A DNA stretch of 64,000 nt from Mesostigma viride (Eukaryota > Streptophyta > Mesostigmatophyceae > Mesostigmatales > Mesostigmataceae). The DNA is taken from contig RPFO01000276.1 in the NCBI GenBank assembly GCA_009746045.1, forward strand, positions 843,085 to 907,084. The letters run 5' to 3'. Position numbers and translations under genes: made by a program. Shown piece by piece: positions 10,083 to 21,918 of the stretch. Positions within the stretch are counted from its first letter, which is position 1, and each line of letters starts with the position of its first letter. The notes under the pieces are model-generated. The model saw only the letters and a list, made by a program, of their open reading frames with translations, was not told where the DNA came from and did not search any database.

Positions 10083-10335
10083 GAGGCCTGTCGTTGGAAA
10101 CGCCGGCGGGCGTATCTGTGATGAGGAGGGGGATCGCCAGCAGGAGGAGGCTCGCGGCCTGTTACTGGAAACGCCGGCGGGCGTATCTGTGATGAGGAGG
10201 GGGATCGCCAGCAGGAAGGAGGCTCGCGGCCTGTTACTGGAAACGCCGGCGGGCGTATCTGTGATGAGGATGGGGATCGCCAGCAGGAAGCAGGCTCGCG
10301 GCCTGTTACTGGTAGCGCCGGCGGGCGTTCCCGAT
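10083..10335 (+). repeat. 71-72-bp tandem repeat carrying the hairpin motif in opposite orientation
   Basis: Four units have motif cores at 10097, 10168, 10240 and 10312 (spacing 71, 72, 72), reading GAAACGCCGGCGGGCGTATC. The reverse complement matches the forward consensus far better than the direct reading does, so these copies are inverted relative to the others. A 72-bp unit equals 24 codons and one frame reads ETPAGVS repeatedly, so it may be coding; the 71-bp unit would break that frame. It lies just after the donor at 10052. Confidence 0.85.
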
Positions 10336-10344
10336 TTACGGGAG

Positions 10345-10819
10345 GCGGTCGTGTCCGACAGATGGGAATGAGGCCTCGTCAGGATTCATGGGGACCCCCG
10401 GTTGAGGGGACCCCCGCCCTCGCCTCGGTTTCTTTGGGTCTGGGTGACGATCCCGTACCGTCGTCAGGAAGGACGGTTGTGATGACTTTGCCCCCCGCTC
10501 GACGGGGATGGAGCAATGCCCGAACACGATACTGCTGAATGAGGATGACGATCCGGAGCCGTCGGCTGACACGGATTTTGTTGCGAGCACCCCACTGCAG
10601 AAGAGGGTATTGGAGGCTCGTAACGTGGAGGGTCCGCCGAAAGTCTCAGGTGGAGGGCCGGCGTTTGCCGGATTGATGCGCCCGACTGAGGTGGTCGATG
10701 TTGAGGCGCCGCCAGGGACATCGACCGCACCGTTAACATTGACGGATATCTTCGATCGACCAAGGATGCCCTTCCACGCTCCAACGGTACATTCGGCCGG
10801 TAAATTTCATTTTCAATAA
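10345..10819 (+). CDS. Coding-like stretch within block I, frame-broken
   Basis: A frame reading RQMGMRPRQDSWGPP and later LGDDPVPSSGRTVVM steps back by one base at the G4 run 10504-10507. It then continues as MEQCPNTILLNEDDDPEP to the stop at 10817-10819. AATAAA follows at 10816-10821 and again downstream. It is proline- and acid-rich with no recognised domain. It may be the 3' end of the gene starting at 4623, or a separate exon. Confidence 0.35.
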
Positions 10820-10942
10820 ACGAGTTTAATAAGTACCTTAATATATATTTCTACATAAGTTTTTTTGCATCAGTCCATGGCTTCATTGATTTCTCACACG
10901 ACCCTTCCGTATTCATGTTAATTGGCATGTGCTTACGTGCAG

Positions 10943-11637
10943 GGAAAGGCGAAGAAGAAACTCCAGTTCGGTTTCCCCGTGGATCCGCGTCTGGGACTGT
11001 GTCCAGAGAGGCCGGCCGTGTTGTTGGCCAGGCCGCGGTCGGCGAACCAGTTGCACAACCGGGGGCGGGAGGGGACGAGCTCCCACCCAACGCACCAACT
11101 CACGCACCAGCCTTACCGTGCGGTCAGCCAGAAAAAACGTACGAAGAGTTGATGGCAGAGGCGGCGGCTGCGCAGGGGCAGAAGGCAAAACGTCGGGGAG
11201 GGGGCAGGCGAGGGGCGGGGCAGGAGACGGAGGGTGCCGACGAACCTGCACAGCCGCAGAAGGGTGGTGGTCAGGGCAGAGATGCGACGGCCGAAAACCG
11301 AATCAGGGACGTTCGGCCGGACGTCCGGATGCGCTTTATGGATGGCGCGAAACTGAGTCGCGGAGGTTGGAGTTCGAAATGGGTAGACGAGGTGTGCATA
11401 AACTGGGAGCACAAGTACCCCAAGAAGGAAGATTTTCCGCTCTTTGGCACCCTCCTGGGCAAAGAGAGGGAGAAGGTGGTGTTCAGATGGTTTGATGAAG
11501 GGCACGACCTCGGTTGGAGTAATGAGTGCGAGCAAAAGTTTCGTTTCCCTCTGAAGTTCGCTAGAGAACATGTTACTCTCCTGAAGGAAGGCGCCAGCTG
11601 GGACAACATTCCTTCATATCGACCTGGCAAGCGATGA
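10943..11637 (+). CDS. 3'-terminal exon of a block I gene; unknown function
   Basis: The acceptor CTTACGTGCAG ends at 10942. One open frame of about 230 codons follows, stopping at 11635-11637. The N-terminal half is low-complexity Ala/Gly/Gln. The C-terminal half looks globular (WVDEVCINWEHKYPKKEDF ... WSNECEQKFRFPLKF) with conserved-looking Trp and charged residues, but I recognise no family. Unlike its neighbours the frame is intact over its whole length. It is probably spliced to upstream block I exons. Confidence 0.45.
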
Positions 11638-11839
11638 TGGGCGAGGACTTTGCACGAAATCGCGTTTTGCACGTAATTGCCCACCGCAACGTGGAGAAAT
11701 GCAGATGTACATAGTAGTTGGATCAGTTACCGTGACTTTGGGCAGTTTAGTAGTTGGGGTGACGTGTCCAATGTATATATGGTGGGGCGCGTCCAAGGGG
11801 GTCCACGCTGATTGAGCACTTGCATGTGTTCTTTCAACA

Positions 11840-12195
11840 TATTCGGACATGTATGAAATGAATAAATTGTTTGGACGATTGCAAATTGATTGATTGAAGA
11901 ATGAGATACCATTAATAATTGAAAAATGTAAAACCTCATTGTGAATTTGTACTTCAAACTTTCACATGCATGCCCCAAATTGTGCATTTGTGCAGGTTTT
12001 AATTATGAGAAGTAGCATTTCTCTACAAATATTGAGAAATTTAGGGGCACTTGGGGTTGTTGGCCATGTTCATTCATGATAAAATGGACTTTTTATGCTG
12101 TAAAATCATATTCCACTAGTCCAAAACGCTGCTTTCATGACGTCAAAAGTACCAGCAATGGCCCTAGGTTGGAGCAGTAGATGTTGGGGACGCCC
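11840..12195 (+). repeat. 356-bp dispersed repeat, copy 1
   Basis: The sequence from ATTCGGACATGTATG to GTTGGGGACGCCC recurs, apparently without change, at 29912-30267, and a diverged relative lies at 41574-41800. It is AT-rich and non-coding. Its 3' end (TTGGAGCAGTAGATGTTGGG, then GACGCCC) is also found alone at 49606-49632, which suggests it is an element terminus. Sequences outside the shared block differ between copies. Class unknown. Confidence 0.9.
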
Positions 12196-12560
12196 TATGG
12201 CCTCGACCTACCTTCAGCTCCGGCAGAGCGCAGGGGGGAAACCGGTATACTGGAGGGGGGCGGTCATCCACGTTGACCACAAGCCCTGGCAGGCACCTCC
12301 TGCCACCCCAGCAACCTCAGTCTAGGGAATATATAACAGTAGTGCATCTTAGTCAGGCTTAGCCTAGCATGTGGCCTACGCGCATGTGCGCCCATAATGG
12401 CCCCCATGGATGACGCCTTCAGCATTTAGCCAAGCCATGCCTATAATGGGACCCCCATGGATGTTGCATTAAGCTGACGGCGCTCACGGGGTTCCTGCTT
12501 GGTCAACGTCTGCAACCGGATCCTGCTTGCCGACGGCGCCGCCTATTCCTGAGTGGCACT
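12196..12560. other. No gene recognised
   Basis: Mixed-composition sequence rich in CCATGG and GCCTA words, without a convincing reading frame. It lies between the 356-bp repeat and the first LINE fragment and probably contains LINE 5' remains. Confidence 0.5.
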
Positions 12561-13750
12561 GAGCACAGCGCCTACCGTATTTTGCTGTACAAAAACAAAG
12601 GTTCCCCTGACGACCCCGCCAACTACCGCGGAGTCTGCATCCAGAGCGCCGCACTCAAGTTGTTCATGCGCATGATCCTCAACATGGCCACACAGGTCCC
12701 CAAGATAGCGGAGCAGACGGCCACCATTGCATCCCAGCCACCCCGGCAGGATGCTGGCGACCTCCCGCCGCTCTCCTACGCGGACCTGCTGCGGTCAGCG
12801 ACCGCCTCCACCACCGACGCCATCGCCACAAAGCTCCAGGAGCTGGAGGACCACCGCCAGGCCCAGCAACGGGAGGTCACCGACCACGCTCGCCGCGAGT
12901 GCCGAGTGGTGCTACGTCGCTTCCCCCAGATCAAGCCAGGTGAGACGTCAACCTCTCTTGCTGACGAGCTCAAGAACCAGCTTCTTACCCTCATGGGCCT
13001 GGTAGGTGAGGTAGAACTGCGTGGGTGCCACCGCCTTCCCCACTCACGGGACAAGGCGGCTCCCCCACCAGTCCTACTCACCTTCCCCTCCCCTCAGGAT
13101 AAGCAGCGGTTCCCGTCTCTCGTCGCAAGCGGTTGCACGACCTCACCTGGACGCTGGATGACGACCTCGGCCCCCGCTCAGCAACAGCAGCCGACGCGAC
13201 CTGTGGCCGGAATACCTCCGCCATAAGCAGGACCCCCAGAAGCCCAAGGTGTACTGGAGGGGCGGGGACCTGATGATCAACCACAAGATGTGGACGCCCC
13301 CAGCGGGCTAGAATAGCAATAGCCCTAGCTTGTAACCATTGGCGTCAGTCACTGCCGCTAAGGCAGCCATGCCTAGAATGTTGCCTAGACTAGCTGTTCC
13401 AACACACCTAGTCAGTAGTCACGTGCCGCCAACGCACGGTACACAACCAGCCATAGCCTTAGCCTAGCGATCCTAGTACAGCCATGCTACGCCCTGGCTA
13501 TGTTCAGATTACTTGCCCACGCTCCTTGCTATGATATGCTCACATGGATGGGTCTTATTGCACCCACAGACTGCCGGATCGTTAGCGTGTCCGTTTAGCT
13601 AGCGCGCCCGAATGCAGCTGGGGCATGCCTTTGGCATGAAGGAGACTGGGGGTCTCTGCCCTTTCTCCTGTAGTGCACACACAGGGATTAAAAGCACTTC
13701 GGTGCTCCGTGACTCCCCAACGGGAGCACGAGTTTAATTAATTAATTAAT
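12561..13750 (+). mobile_element. Non-LTR retrotransposon fragment A (ORF1 remnant plus 3' tail)
   Basis: A frame from about 12582 to 13226 resembles the ORF1 protein of L1-like LINEs: a helical Gln/Arg-rich region (ATKLQELEDHRQAQQREV), then VVLRRFP... GETSTSLADELKNQLL ... CHRLPHS ... PVLLTFPSPQDKQRF, which follows the RNA-recognition-like ORF1 pattern. The opening words (LYKNKG... NYRGVCI) look like a piece of reverse transcriptase joined upstream. The fragment ends in a tail of TTAA repeats at about 13735-13750. It is rearranged and not functional. Confidence 0.6.
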
Positions 13751-15334
13751 GATCCTCAACCGCCTTCGTTCTGCTCTCGACCGTCACTTAGGGGAAAGTC
13801 AAATGGGCTTTCGTCCTGGGCGCAACACCGTCATGGCTGATCTTCGTCGCACGTCGCCTCTTCGAGGAAATCGCTCTCCTGCAACCTGGTCAGTTTCCCG
13901 CCATCCTGATCTTCGTCGACTTCATCAAGGCTTTTGATTCTGTCCTCTGGGACGCTCTATGGGCTCAGTACTTGCTCGCGCTCGCATCCCCACTCCCCTG
14001 TTTACCGTCATCCGCACGCTGTATGAGGGGTCGACCACTTCGGTGCGCACTCAACACGGCTTTACCCTGCCATGCCGACTGCAGACCGGCGTCTGGCAGG
14101 GTTGCGTCCTGTCGCCGTACCTGTTTATTATTGTAGTGGATTATGTTATGCGCCAGGCATAGTGCTCGCTTTGCTAGCATTGCAGGCCGTGCCCCTGGCC
14201 TAGCGATCACGAACGAGCTTGGAGAAGGGGGGCCGACTAACAAGCAGAATTTACTAGCTGACCTCATTTATGTCGACGACATCATGCTCATCGAGAAGCC
14301 ATGCAGAGTCTGCCCAACTTGGGCTGGACTGCCTGGCGCTCAAGGCTCGGGCGGTTGGTCTAGAAATCAGCCCCAAAAAGGAGGCCCTGGCCCTCGGCAT
14401 GGCAGGGCCCCCACCCACACTCCGCCTAGCTTAGACGACACTGAGGTCAACTTAACCCTACTTCAGGCGGCTGCAAGCTGCTCGAGGCAGTTGGCTTCCC
14501 GACTGCCATGGGACGACCTGACGACACGGATCGGCATGGCGTGGGCGCAACTCCATGACCACCGCTGCTGGTGGAGCAACCCCGCCCTACCCCGGATCGT
14601 CAAGCGTGACCTCTTCAAGGTCGTCATTCTGACGATCCTGACCTACGGCGCCGAGATCTGGACACTGACGCAGGAGCTAGCTGGATCGAGCAACAACTCG
14701 ACGGCAACGTCACCAAGATGCTGCGCAAGGCCCTTAATAACATCCCCTTTGGTTTGCACATTAGTAATGAGGATTTGTACGGCGCTGATTTGCCCTATGT
14801 TTCCCACCTTATTAGGCACAGGCGCCTGGGCCTAGCCGGGCACCTGGCCCGCACAGATCAGGTAGACACATCAGATAGACTAGCTGGCACCAAGCCCGCC
14901 CATGGTTAGGGAAACTTGCTGCAGCCTGGGCGATATGTCCTCACCTGGCGTGTTCCAGGCCGCGCGCGGCAGGGCCGCCACCCGTGGACTTTTCGTGATA
15001 GACTCGGCATGGACATGTGCTACACTAGACGTGACGGGCTCACACCCGGGCAGCCTCCTGGTTTGTCTGTAATACGGAGGCAGATGGTGCGCAAGGATAG
15101 ATGGCAAGTAGTGACATGAAGGAGACGGTCGTACCACCCCCAAGTCTGTGGGGGCTCCGCGTGTGACCGGCGGAGTATGGTGGCATTCATAGCGATTCGG
15201 GCCGCGGTGCCCACAACCCTGTAACTAGGACCTAGATAGCCGTTACCTCATCCATTCCATCCCATGTTCCCCTCCCACTGAGGACTTCTGCTCACGTGAC
15301 GCAGTCACGTGTCTATTAATTAATTAATGAATTA
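13751..15334 (+). mobile_element. Non-LTR retrotransposon fragment B with reverse transcriptase
   Basis: Starting at ILNRLRSALD, several frames together cover a reverse transcriptase: QMGFRPGRNT (about 13800), LQTGVWQGCVLSPYLF (about 14080), the catalytic box YVDDIML (about 14270), and a C-terminal piece RLGLAGHLARTD (about 14825). Frame changes and stops break it. The 3' end carries PWTFRDRLGMDMCYTRRDG (about 14985-15045) and a TTAA-repeat tail at 15316-15334. It is 5'-truncated, typical of dead LINE insertions. No endonuclease domain is visible. Confidence 0.8.
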
Positions 15335-15690
15335 ATGGCTGGTTGTGTACCGTGTGTTAGCGGCGCACGTGACTAGGTATGGTGGCACGGCTAGGCATGC
15401 AAACATTCTAGCGACCATGCATGGGATGGAAGTGCAGAGTCTTGCGCTGCCGAAGGAAGCTAACCTTAAAATTCTGGGGAGTCAAAGGTGAGCAGCACTG
15501 GCAGGGGAACATTCTTGTCCCGTGAGCGCGGCACGCGCGGTACCCTCCCAGTGCCATGTCACCTTTGCCCCCCAAACGGGGGGTGAGCCCCATGCATGCG
15601 GGTAAGGAGTGTGCCTGCCAGCTTAGCACCAATAGACTCACCCGGCATCCTCCCCAAGGTCCATGGGGAATTAATTAATTAATAGACACG
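15335..15690 (-). mobile_element. Inverted LINE 3'-end fragments
   Basis: 15335-15380 is the reverse complement of the region near 13410-13460. 15662-15735 is the reverse complement of about 15260-15334, including the CACGTGACTGCGTCACGTG palindrome and the TTAA tail. LINE 3' ends are therefore joined tail to tail around a shared palindromic TTAA tract. Confidence 0.75.
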
Positions 15691-16002
15691 TGACTGCGTC
15701 ACGTGAGCATAAGTCCTCAGTGGGAGGGGAACATGGGAGTCCTCAGCGGGAAAGGTCCATGGGGAAGCGACGCGGAGTCACCCGGCAGCGCTGCGCCCGG
15801 GTCGCGCTCTGTGGCCTCCTCGCGCTGGGCATCCAGCTCCTGGTGCTTGACCAGTGGTGGCGATGGCGTTGGTGGTTAAGGAGGCTGTAGTGGGATTTGA
15901 GCAGGTCAGCCCAAGCACCGGTGTAAGTGCACGTGGGGGGGCCTCCTCCGCGCGCCCCAGCGGGCTGGGCGGCGGGGCGATGGTGGCCGTCTGTGCAGCA
16001 CC

Positions 16003-16032
16003 TTTGCGGCGTGCCAAATCAGAATAAGGCCA
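16003..16032 (-). repeat. Fragment of the SINE-like repeat
   Basis: CCTTTGCGGCGTGCCAAATC at about 16006 is the reverse complement of the segment found at about 29797-29816, 49919-49938 and 50453-50472. Only this end is present here. Confidence 0.6.
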
Positions 16033-16134
16033 GGGCCTCAATCTGCTCAGCAGTCTGCACTTAGCCGCCGCGTCTTGCTCCCTGAGGTCCTGCACTGGTG
16101 GTCACCTTGCTCTCCAGCTTCAGGAACATTGCAT

Positions 16135-16400
16135 TTATGCGAGCGAGGGTGGATTTGGTGCTCTCGGTAGCCATGCATGCAGCGCGGCTGATTTCTCCTG
16201 CTGGGTGGAAGACAAAGGCTGCAATTTGTTGGCGACCGTGGTCTCGACATTCGAGACCTTGGCCTCCACGGCATTGAGCATCTTGGTGATAGTGTCCAAC
16301 GACCGGGCGAGCTTATCCGCCAGCGCCCAGCTCACGTGCTCCTTGAGCACTGCGCGGATATATCGTCCTTGGTAAGCATCATGGGGGCCGCCGCAGCAGC

Positions 16401-16443
<43 letters not shown>

Positions 16444-16500
16444 GGGGCTGCTGGTGCCGCCGCTCCGCCTGGGCGTCTCTGCCTGGCAACTTGGTACATG
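16135..16500 (-). pseudogene. Possible LINE ORF1 coiled-coil remnant
   Basis: On the minus strand a frame reads LADKLARSLDTITKMLNAVE and continues as a heptad-like helix. This is the kind of sequence found in LINE ORF1 coiled coils, and it is close to LINE debris. A CAG/CTG repeat interrupts the same stretch. Low confidence; no RNA-binding domain is visible. Confidence 0.3.
16389..16443. repeat. CAG/GCA trinucleotide repeat
   Basis: About 16 CAG-type triplets with a few interruptions. Any poly-Ala, poly-Gln or poly-Cys reading is a by-product and no gene supports it. Confidence 0.95.
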
Positions 16501-16699
16501 TCGCCGTCGGTCGTTCATGAATCTGCATGTAGGTGCAGAGAATGTCCAGGCGAGGGTACTCTACCGATTCTTGGAGCAACATACAGCGCCCATGCAGTCC
16601 GTGGCTTGGTTGAAGTTGTCGTCATGGCTGGGCACTACAATGCGGTGGTGCTCAGCGTGCAGCAGTGTGATGGCCTCGGCACATTGCCGGTGCCAGTGT

Positions 16700-19085
16700 T
16701 AGCTCCGACCCTTCATAGAGTTTGAAGTGGCCAAGGTTGGCCAGGCGAGAAGCAACGGGGATACCAGCATTGCCCATATAAGCCGCCGGTAATAACTTTT
16801 TGCACTTGGATTCAGGCGATGCGCTGGGCGACGGGTTTGCAGGCAGTCCTGGAGGCGGAATTGCCGGGGCTGGAGCAAGAGCGAGCGGAGTGGAGTCGGA
16901 GCGCAGGGAAGCTCGTGAATTTTGCCAAATTTCGTTTCGGAGGGAGTTTTGGGGGCATGCATGATCTAGGCGTACGTCGTAATTGTTGCAATACTGCGTT
17001 ACAGCCGTAATCGGTTATACGAGCAGATGCACATTGCATAGACGCATCAGTTGCAAGTATCCAACTGAATTTGGGGCTCAGATGCAAAAATTCTGAGCTC
17101 GATCACCGTCAGCGCCATGTCCGCGCGTGGCTCGTGGTACGCCATGCACCTGGCCTCTCAGATGCAGCTACTCTGGCTGCTCTAGACTGTGGAACTGCAT
17201 CTATCCAGGCTGTTCAAAAGGTTGTCGAAAGTTGTAATCTAACACAAGGATCTGTGGTACATGTATTGGGATACATTTACCAAGGCAAGTGTGGCCCCAT
17301 CAACATTGATCCATTCATAAACAGGGAACATGTGCACCTTGGCTTGGAGTGACACAAACCTCCATGACTTCGGGGTGCTCAGGGGCATTATTCAGCGATC
17401 AACTTGTAAACCAGAAAAGCCCTGACTGCTGGTCTACAACTCCAAACAATGATAATCTAAAAGATTGACTATTTCATCTAACGCTACTTCGAAGCGTCGC
17501 TAAGGAAAAAGTCCATATGCATCCACCACAACCAGCAAAGGCAGCTGGCATTCTCAAGAACGGCACAACGACAGCCAGTGCGCAACCCTCTTTACCATGT
17601 AGACTTGAACATCCACACCCATAGAATCGCATTGTGCAAGGCACCAGCAATGTGCAAGGGCCAACATCTTTTTCGGTCATACCTTCGTTGCCTTGAGCAT
17701 ATGGCAATCCCATTCCCTCCTCAACTACAGGCTGAACAGAGGCGCTTCCAAGTTCCAAAGTAGACACACGAGCGCGCCTCATCGCTATGGATAACCATAT
17801 TGCTTGACGCATCGATACATTCATGACCATCAGCAATGGCAAGAATGTCCCCCCAGATACCCATGCTTGGCACCCACTTGTCACCTGTCCGCCCTCTACC
17901 CTTGCCCCTCCTGCCCCTCCTGGCGAGTAATGCGCCCTGCGCCGTTGCACAGGGCGTGCCACGAGGCACTGGGCAGTTGACACCGTGCCGGATGACAGCA
18001 GCAAACCCCGTGCAGGATGACAGCAGCAAACACCGTGCTTGAGGGACACTAGCGCCGTGCACGCTGCCCCTGGCAACTAGGATCTCATGCGGACAGCACG
18101 CAGGGGACCACCTGCTGTGTGGTAGCCGCGCAGCCACACAATCAAATACCTGCGGAGGGGCCTGCATGCACCCAGGCAGGTGTCCGCAGCCCATGCATAG
18201 AGGGGCCAGTATGCCACAAGCCACAACCACGCTACAGCGCGACGAGCGCAGCCGCGAGCGCGACCATACTAGTGCAACCGCTGGCGGTGGTCCACAGACC
18301 ATGGCAATTCTATGCCATGCACGCGGCCAGTGGCTGCCGCGGCGTGGTTGCTGCAACCGCGACGGGGGGTCCGCAGAGGAGCCGCTCACCCCACGCTGCG
18401 TGCTGTGGGGAAGCACACACACCCACACACACGCCACTGAGTACGGTGGTGGGGGGCCCAGCACCCCATGTATCGTCCACCCCCTTGTTCTCATCCACCC
18501 TTCTATCATGGGTCGTGCGTGTGCCATGGGCACCAGCCCTGCGTGGTGACGGTTGCTATCCCAAACACATGAGCCGTGAGGTCACACGCATGGCCAATGA
18601 TAGAGCCACCAATGCGTCCCACAGGCGCACATGACCGCATGGTGCCGTGCGCCGGCCATGTCATGTGCCAGCGAGCAGCTGCCGGATGCGCCCACGATAT
18701 CTCCCCGCGCGCGGTGCACAGGCGACCGAGGGCTGCGCCACCAGGTACACCCCCGGATACGCAGCCCACGCTACTTCCCTCGAGCCGCTTCCTCCCCGTT
18801 CCTGCCTCCACTGATGACATGGTCGCCAATGGCAGCCCCCCGCCGTGGCCATGTGTCACCTGGCACCCTGCATGATTGTTTGCTCGCTGCACTGCTAGCG
18901 TCCGTTCGCTGTGCAACTGCATCTCTCAGCAGCTCTTCTTGTTGCACACCGTTTGCGCTCCCTGAGCGGCTCTTCCCAGCTGCTTCATTCCGCCGCCCCC
19001 TCCCATCGTACGGCATGCTCTCGCCACCCTGCTTGCCCTCGCTGCGCAGCTTCATCTGTGTCGCCTGCGCTGTTTCAAGTCATCC
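16700..19085. other. No gene recognised
   Basis: A GC-rich stretch with many overlapping short frames on both strands, none with a recognisable domain or splice pattern. A small plus frame at 17071-17352 (about 93 codons) is the cleanest but has no recognised similarity. Direct words such as CAGGATGACAGCAGCAAAC (about 17990-18035) repeat locally. Confidence 0.5.
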
Positions 19086-20602
19086 CTAGCTGCGCAGCTT
19101 CATTTGCTGCGCGACCCAGCCCAGCCCCTCAAACAGCCCCTCCCCTGTCAGCGCGCACGTGGCCTGTATGTGCCAGTTGTGCGTCTTGATCGTGTGCAGG
19201 TAGAGCGCGTTGCTGATCTCCGTGGCGCTCATCGCATGCTTGAGGTCCTGCTTGTTCGCAAACACCAGCAGCACGCTGCCCGCAAGCTCCGGGTGCGCCA
19301 GCAGCTTGAACAGCTCGTCCTTGATGATCGCGATGCGCTCCCGGTCGGTGCTGTCGACCACCACCACGACAGCGTTGGTCGAGTGGTAGTAGGTGGACCA
19401 GGAGGGGCGCAGCGCCACCTGGCCACCCAGGTCCCACACCTGCGCGGAACAAGCACGACCAGGGGAGGGCAACAAAAGGAAGCAAAGGAGGGGTGCGGCC
19501 GGGGATGGGAGAGGATGGCAGCACGTCCATAAATCAACGAGACAATTTTTGTTTGCTTGTTTGCGGGCAATCCGCTCGCGATGCAGGGGAAATGCACGTT
19601 CAGCCGTTAAGGGGGTGCGAAGGTGAGTGTGCTTGAACGCGTGACAATTCGGCATCCCTTTTTGCGACAGGAAGAACAGAGAGGAAGGAGGACGTACCAT
19701 CAGGGAGGATGGCTACAACGTGGGTACCAACAGTGACGGCTGTGCTGTGTGAGGCACAGGAAGGTAATTTATTAAAGAAGGCGAATGGTGGTGTTGGTGT
19801 TGAGGGAATGACGGTGGCCATGATGGTGGTGACAGTCATGGTGATGTGGCCATGATGGTGGTGACAGTACTGTGATGTGGCCATGATGGTGATGACAGAG
19901 TCATGTGATGTGGCGGTGATGGTGTTGGTGGGGAGGACCTCGACCAGTGCAGCTGCTACATGCGCTGTGGTGACACATGCCATGAGCGTGACACATGCCA
20001 TCGCAGACCATCGCATCATCGCACGATCTGTAGCCACGATGGACACAGGAGCCCGCATGTGTGTCTTCCAAATAGTATGCCAGCCAGGTAAAGCAGCAGC
20101 AGAGCTAAAGACACGTATAGAGAAAATGCACCAGCCAATACCAAAAGCAGCAAGTAACCAAAACACCTGCATCTGCGCCCCTAGAGAGTGTGATAGCAAC
20201 ACAACCCTGTCAATTTTTCTATCCGTACCTCGAAGAATTACCCATTGCTGCCTCCCAAGACAGGAAAACGAGCACTACACTGTTTCCATTTGTTTGACAT
20301 GTACGGCCACATCACTGCACCTAGGGGAACATGGCTACTGCTCGCAACCCCTGATGTAGCAAAACATGCACCACTCATCAAGAGTAAAGCCAACAACATC
20401 AACAAATTACCTCAAATCGAAGGTTTTTATATACAATTTCCTCGACGTTGCTTCCAACTGTCGGCTGCGTGACTACGACTTCTCCTAGGTGGAGTTTGTA
20501 CAGAGTCGTCGTCTTTCCCGCGTTGTCCAGGCCCACCAGAATTATTTTGTACTCCTTCCCTGTGAAGAACAGGCCCCACACTTTGGAAAAAAGTGCCCCC
20601 AT
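19086..20602 (-). CDS. ARL5: ARL5-type ARF-like small GTPase
   Basis: Two exons on the minus strand, 20602-20411 and 19439-19086, join in phase 0 (RFE|VWDLGGQ) to give 181 residues, close to the family's usual 179. Visible motifs: Gly2 for myristoylation in [13 protein letters not shown], the P-loop [19 protein letters not shown] in switch I (the SNVEE wording is typical of ARL5), WDLGGQ in switch II, NKQD for guanine recognition, and [11 protein letters not shown]5 proteins act at the trans-Golgi, recruiting tethering factors for endosome-to-Golgi traffic. The donor is GTAATT after GAG at 20411 and the acceptor is CCGCGCAG before 19439. The single 971-bp intron contains a CCATGATGGTGG-type repeat. 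The gene is intact and probably functional. It is divergent from the glycosyltransferase gene at 21919. Confidence 0.95.
19796..19935. repeat. ATGGTGGTGACAG-type repeat in the ARL5 intron
   Basis: Imperfect direct repeats of words such as GATGTGGCCATGATGGTG, about 30-38 bp per unit, three to four copies. They lie inside the ARL5 intron. Confidence 0.75.
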
Positions 20603-21918
20603 TGCTCGTTGAGCTTCCTATTAATGAAGAGAAATCGGGCTGATACGAATTATCAGAGGGACGAGCTGAGTAATACGTGCCCGAACGCCGTAATTCTTCT
20701 GCATGGCCGGGGCTCAACTGTGGCAAAAGTACAAAACCGCCAATTCGATACGCATTCCTGCCCTAACCGACATGGAAGCAAAAAAGCCAGCGGACTTCAC
20801 CAGTTCTAGTCACGCAGTTCTAGTCACGCTGCTCTAGTCACGCCGTCCCGTGTTCTTGTCGCAGTCCCGATGTTCTAAACACGCAGTTCCAGTCAACGCT
20901 GTCCTTAAGCGCTCTAATGTCCAGGTCGCAACGTCTGCATGACATGCGTCGGTCTCCAAAATCAGGCGTGGCTGTCGTGCAGCACATGCATATATGCTCA
21001 GCACTTAGCACGCCTCCGTTGCGTGGCGGGGTCAGTGTCTACTGTGGCCTTATAAATGTACTCTGGTGTCCGGGCACGCTGCGACTTCGGTGACAAGGTG
21101 CGAGCACCAGTCATCACCACTCACCCCTTGCCCAAGCCTCCGGTGTACAGCATCAAGCACGGGGACCGTCAACCGTACGTGGCATAAAAAAGGCATCAAG
21201 CGGGCAGTTGTTGTTGTTGCCCACGCCGCACATGGGCAGCAGAGAAGCGGGCAGACACAAGCCACGGAGGCCTACTACACCGTTGCGCGCGTGGGCACTA
21301 CTGTGAGTAGACTGTGCATAGAAAACTCCTGGACGCTAGCGCATCGTTGTTGAAGACCCGTTGTTGACCTGTTGTTCGTTCCACATCCGTACATTGGTAC
21401 TTCAGGGAATCAGGACGTCTGGTGGCCGTCACATCGCATCATTGCTGTCACATTTATTCCCAAAATTCAACCTATCCGTTGCCAGCATGTTCGCAGCACA
21501 CTAGCCCTGACCAGTTCCGTCCGTCCACGCGATCTTGCGCCAAGTGCCAACTGCCATGTCTTCTCATATCAAATCAAAAAAATATCCATCCATGGCGGTC
21601 AGCCTTGCAATGCCGACAGCACAAAAACCTGCTTATGGAAGTTATTAGCCCAAGGTTTGTGAAAATCGATTGCTCGGTAAACGGCATAGTCCTTACCTGT
21701 CAGTGCCTTTCTGGCATTTTCGTTGCGAGGTCTAACGTTACCCATGTGCATGCGTCGTCCAGTAGTCCCAACGCTTATCGTTACCTATGGTAACATGGAC
21801 TACAGTTTTGCCCTGGCTGCTTGCCCCCAGCTTGAGTATTTGTCCGAAGTTTGTAATTATAAAGGCTAATGTAACGCCTTAGTTCATAATAAAGTGCAAG
21901 GGCGGAAACGGACAAGCC
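20603..21918. promoter_or_regulatory. Divergent intergenic region between ARL5 and the glycosyltransferase gene
   Basis: No gene is seen. It should hold both promoters. A local repeat of about 15 bp (AGTTCTAGTCACGC and variants) lies at 20805-20895. No clear TATA box stands out. A short minus-strand frame near 21050-21265 is unsupported. Confidence 0.45.

Noticed and set aside
481-10331. Hairpin motif as a Helitron 3' end
   Set aside because: No CTRR terminus or AT target is seen, copies occur in tandem and in introns, and no Rep/helicase gene is present.
900-11637. Block I as an inserted DNA virus
   Set aside because: No capsid, polymerase or packaging ATPase is recognisable, and canonical introns are frequent. 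A mobile element fits better, though this is not proven.
16336-16725. Poly-alanine frame
   Set aside because: CAG-type trinucleotide repeat without supporting domain or splice structure.
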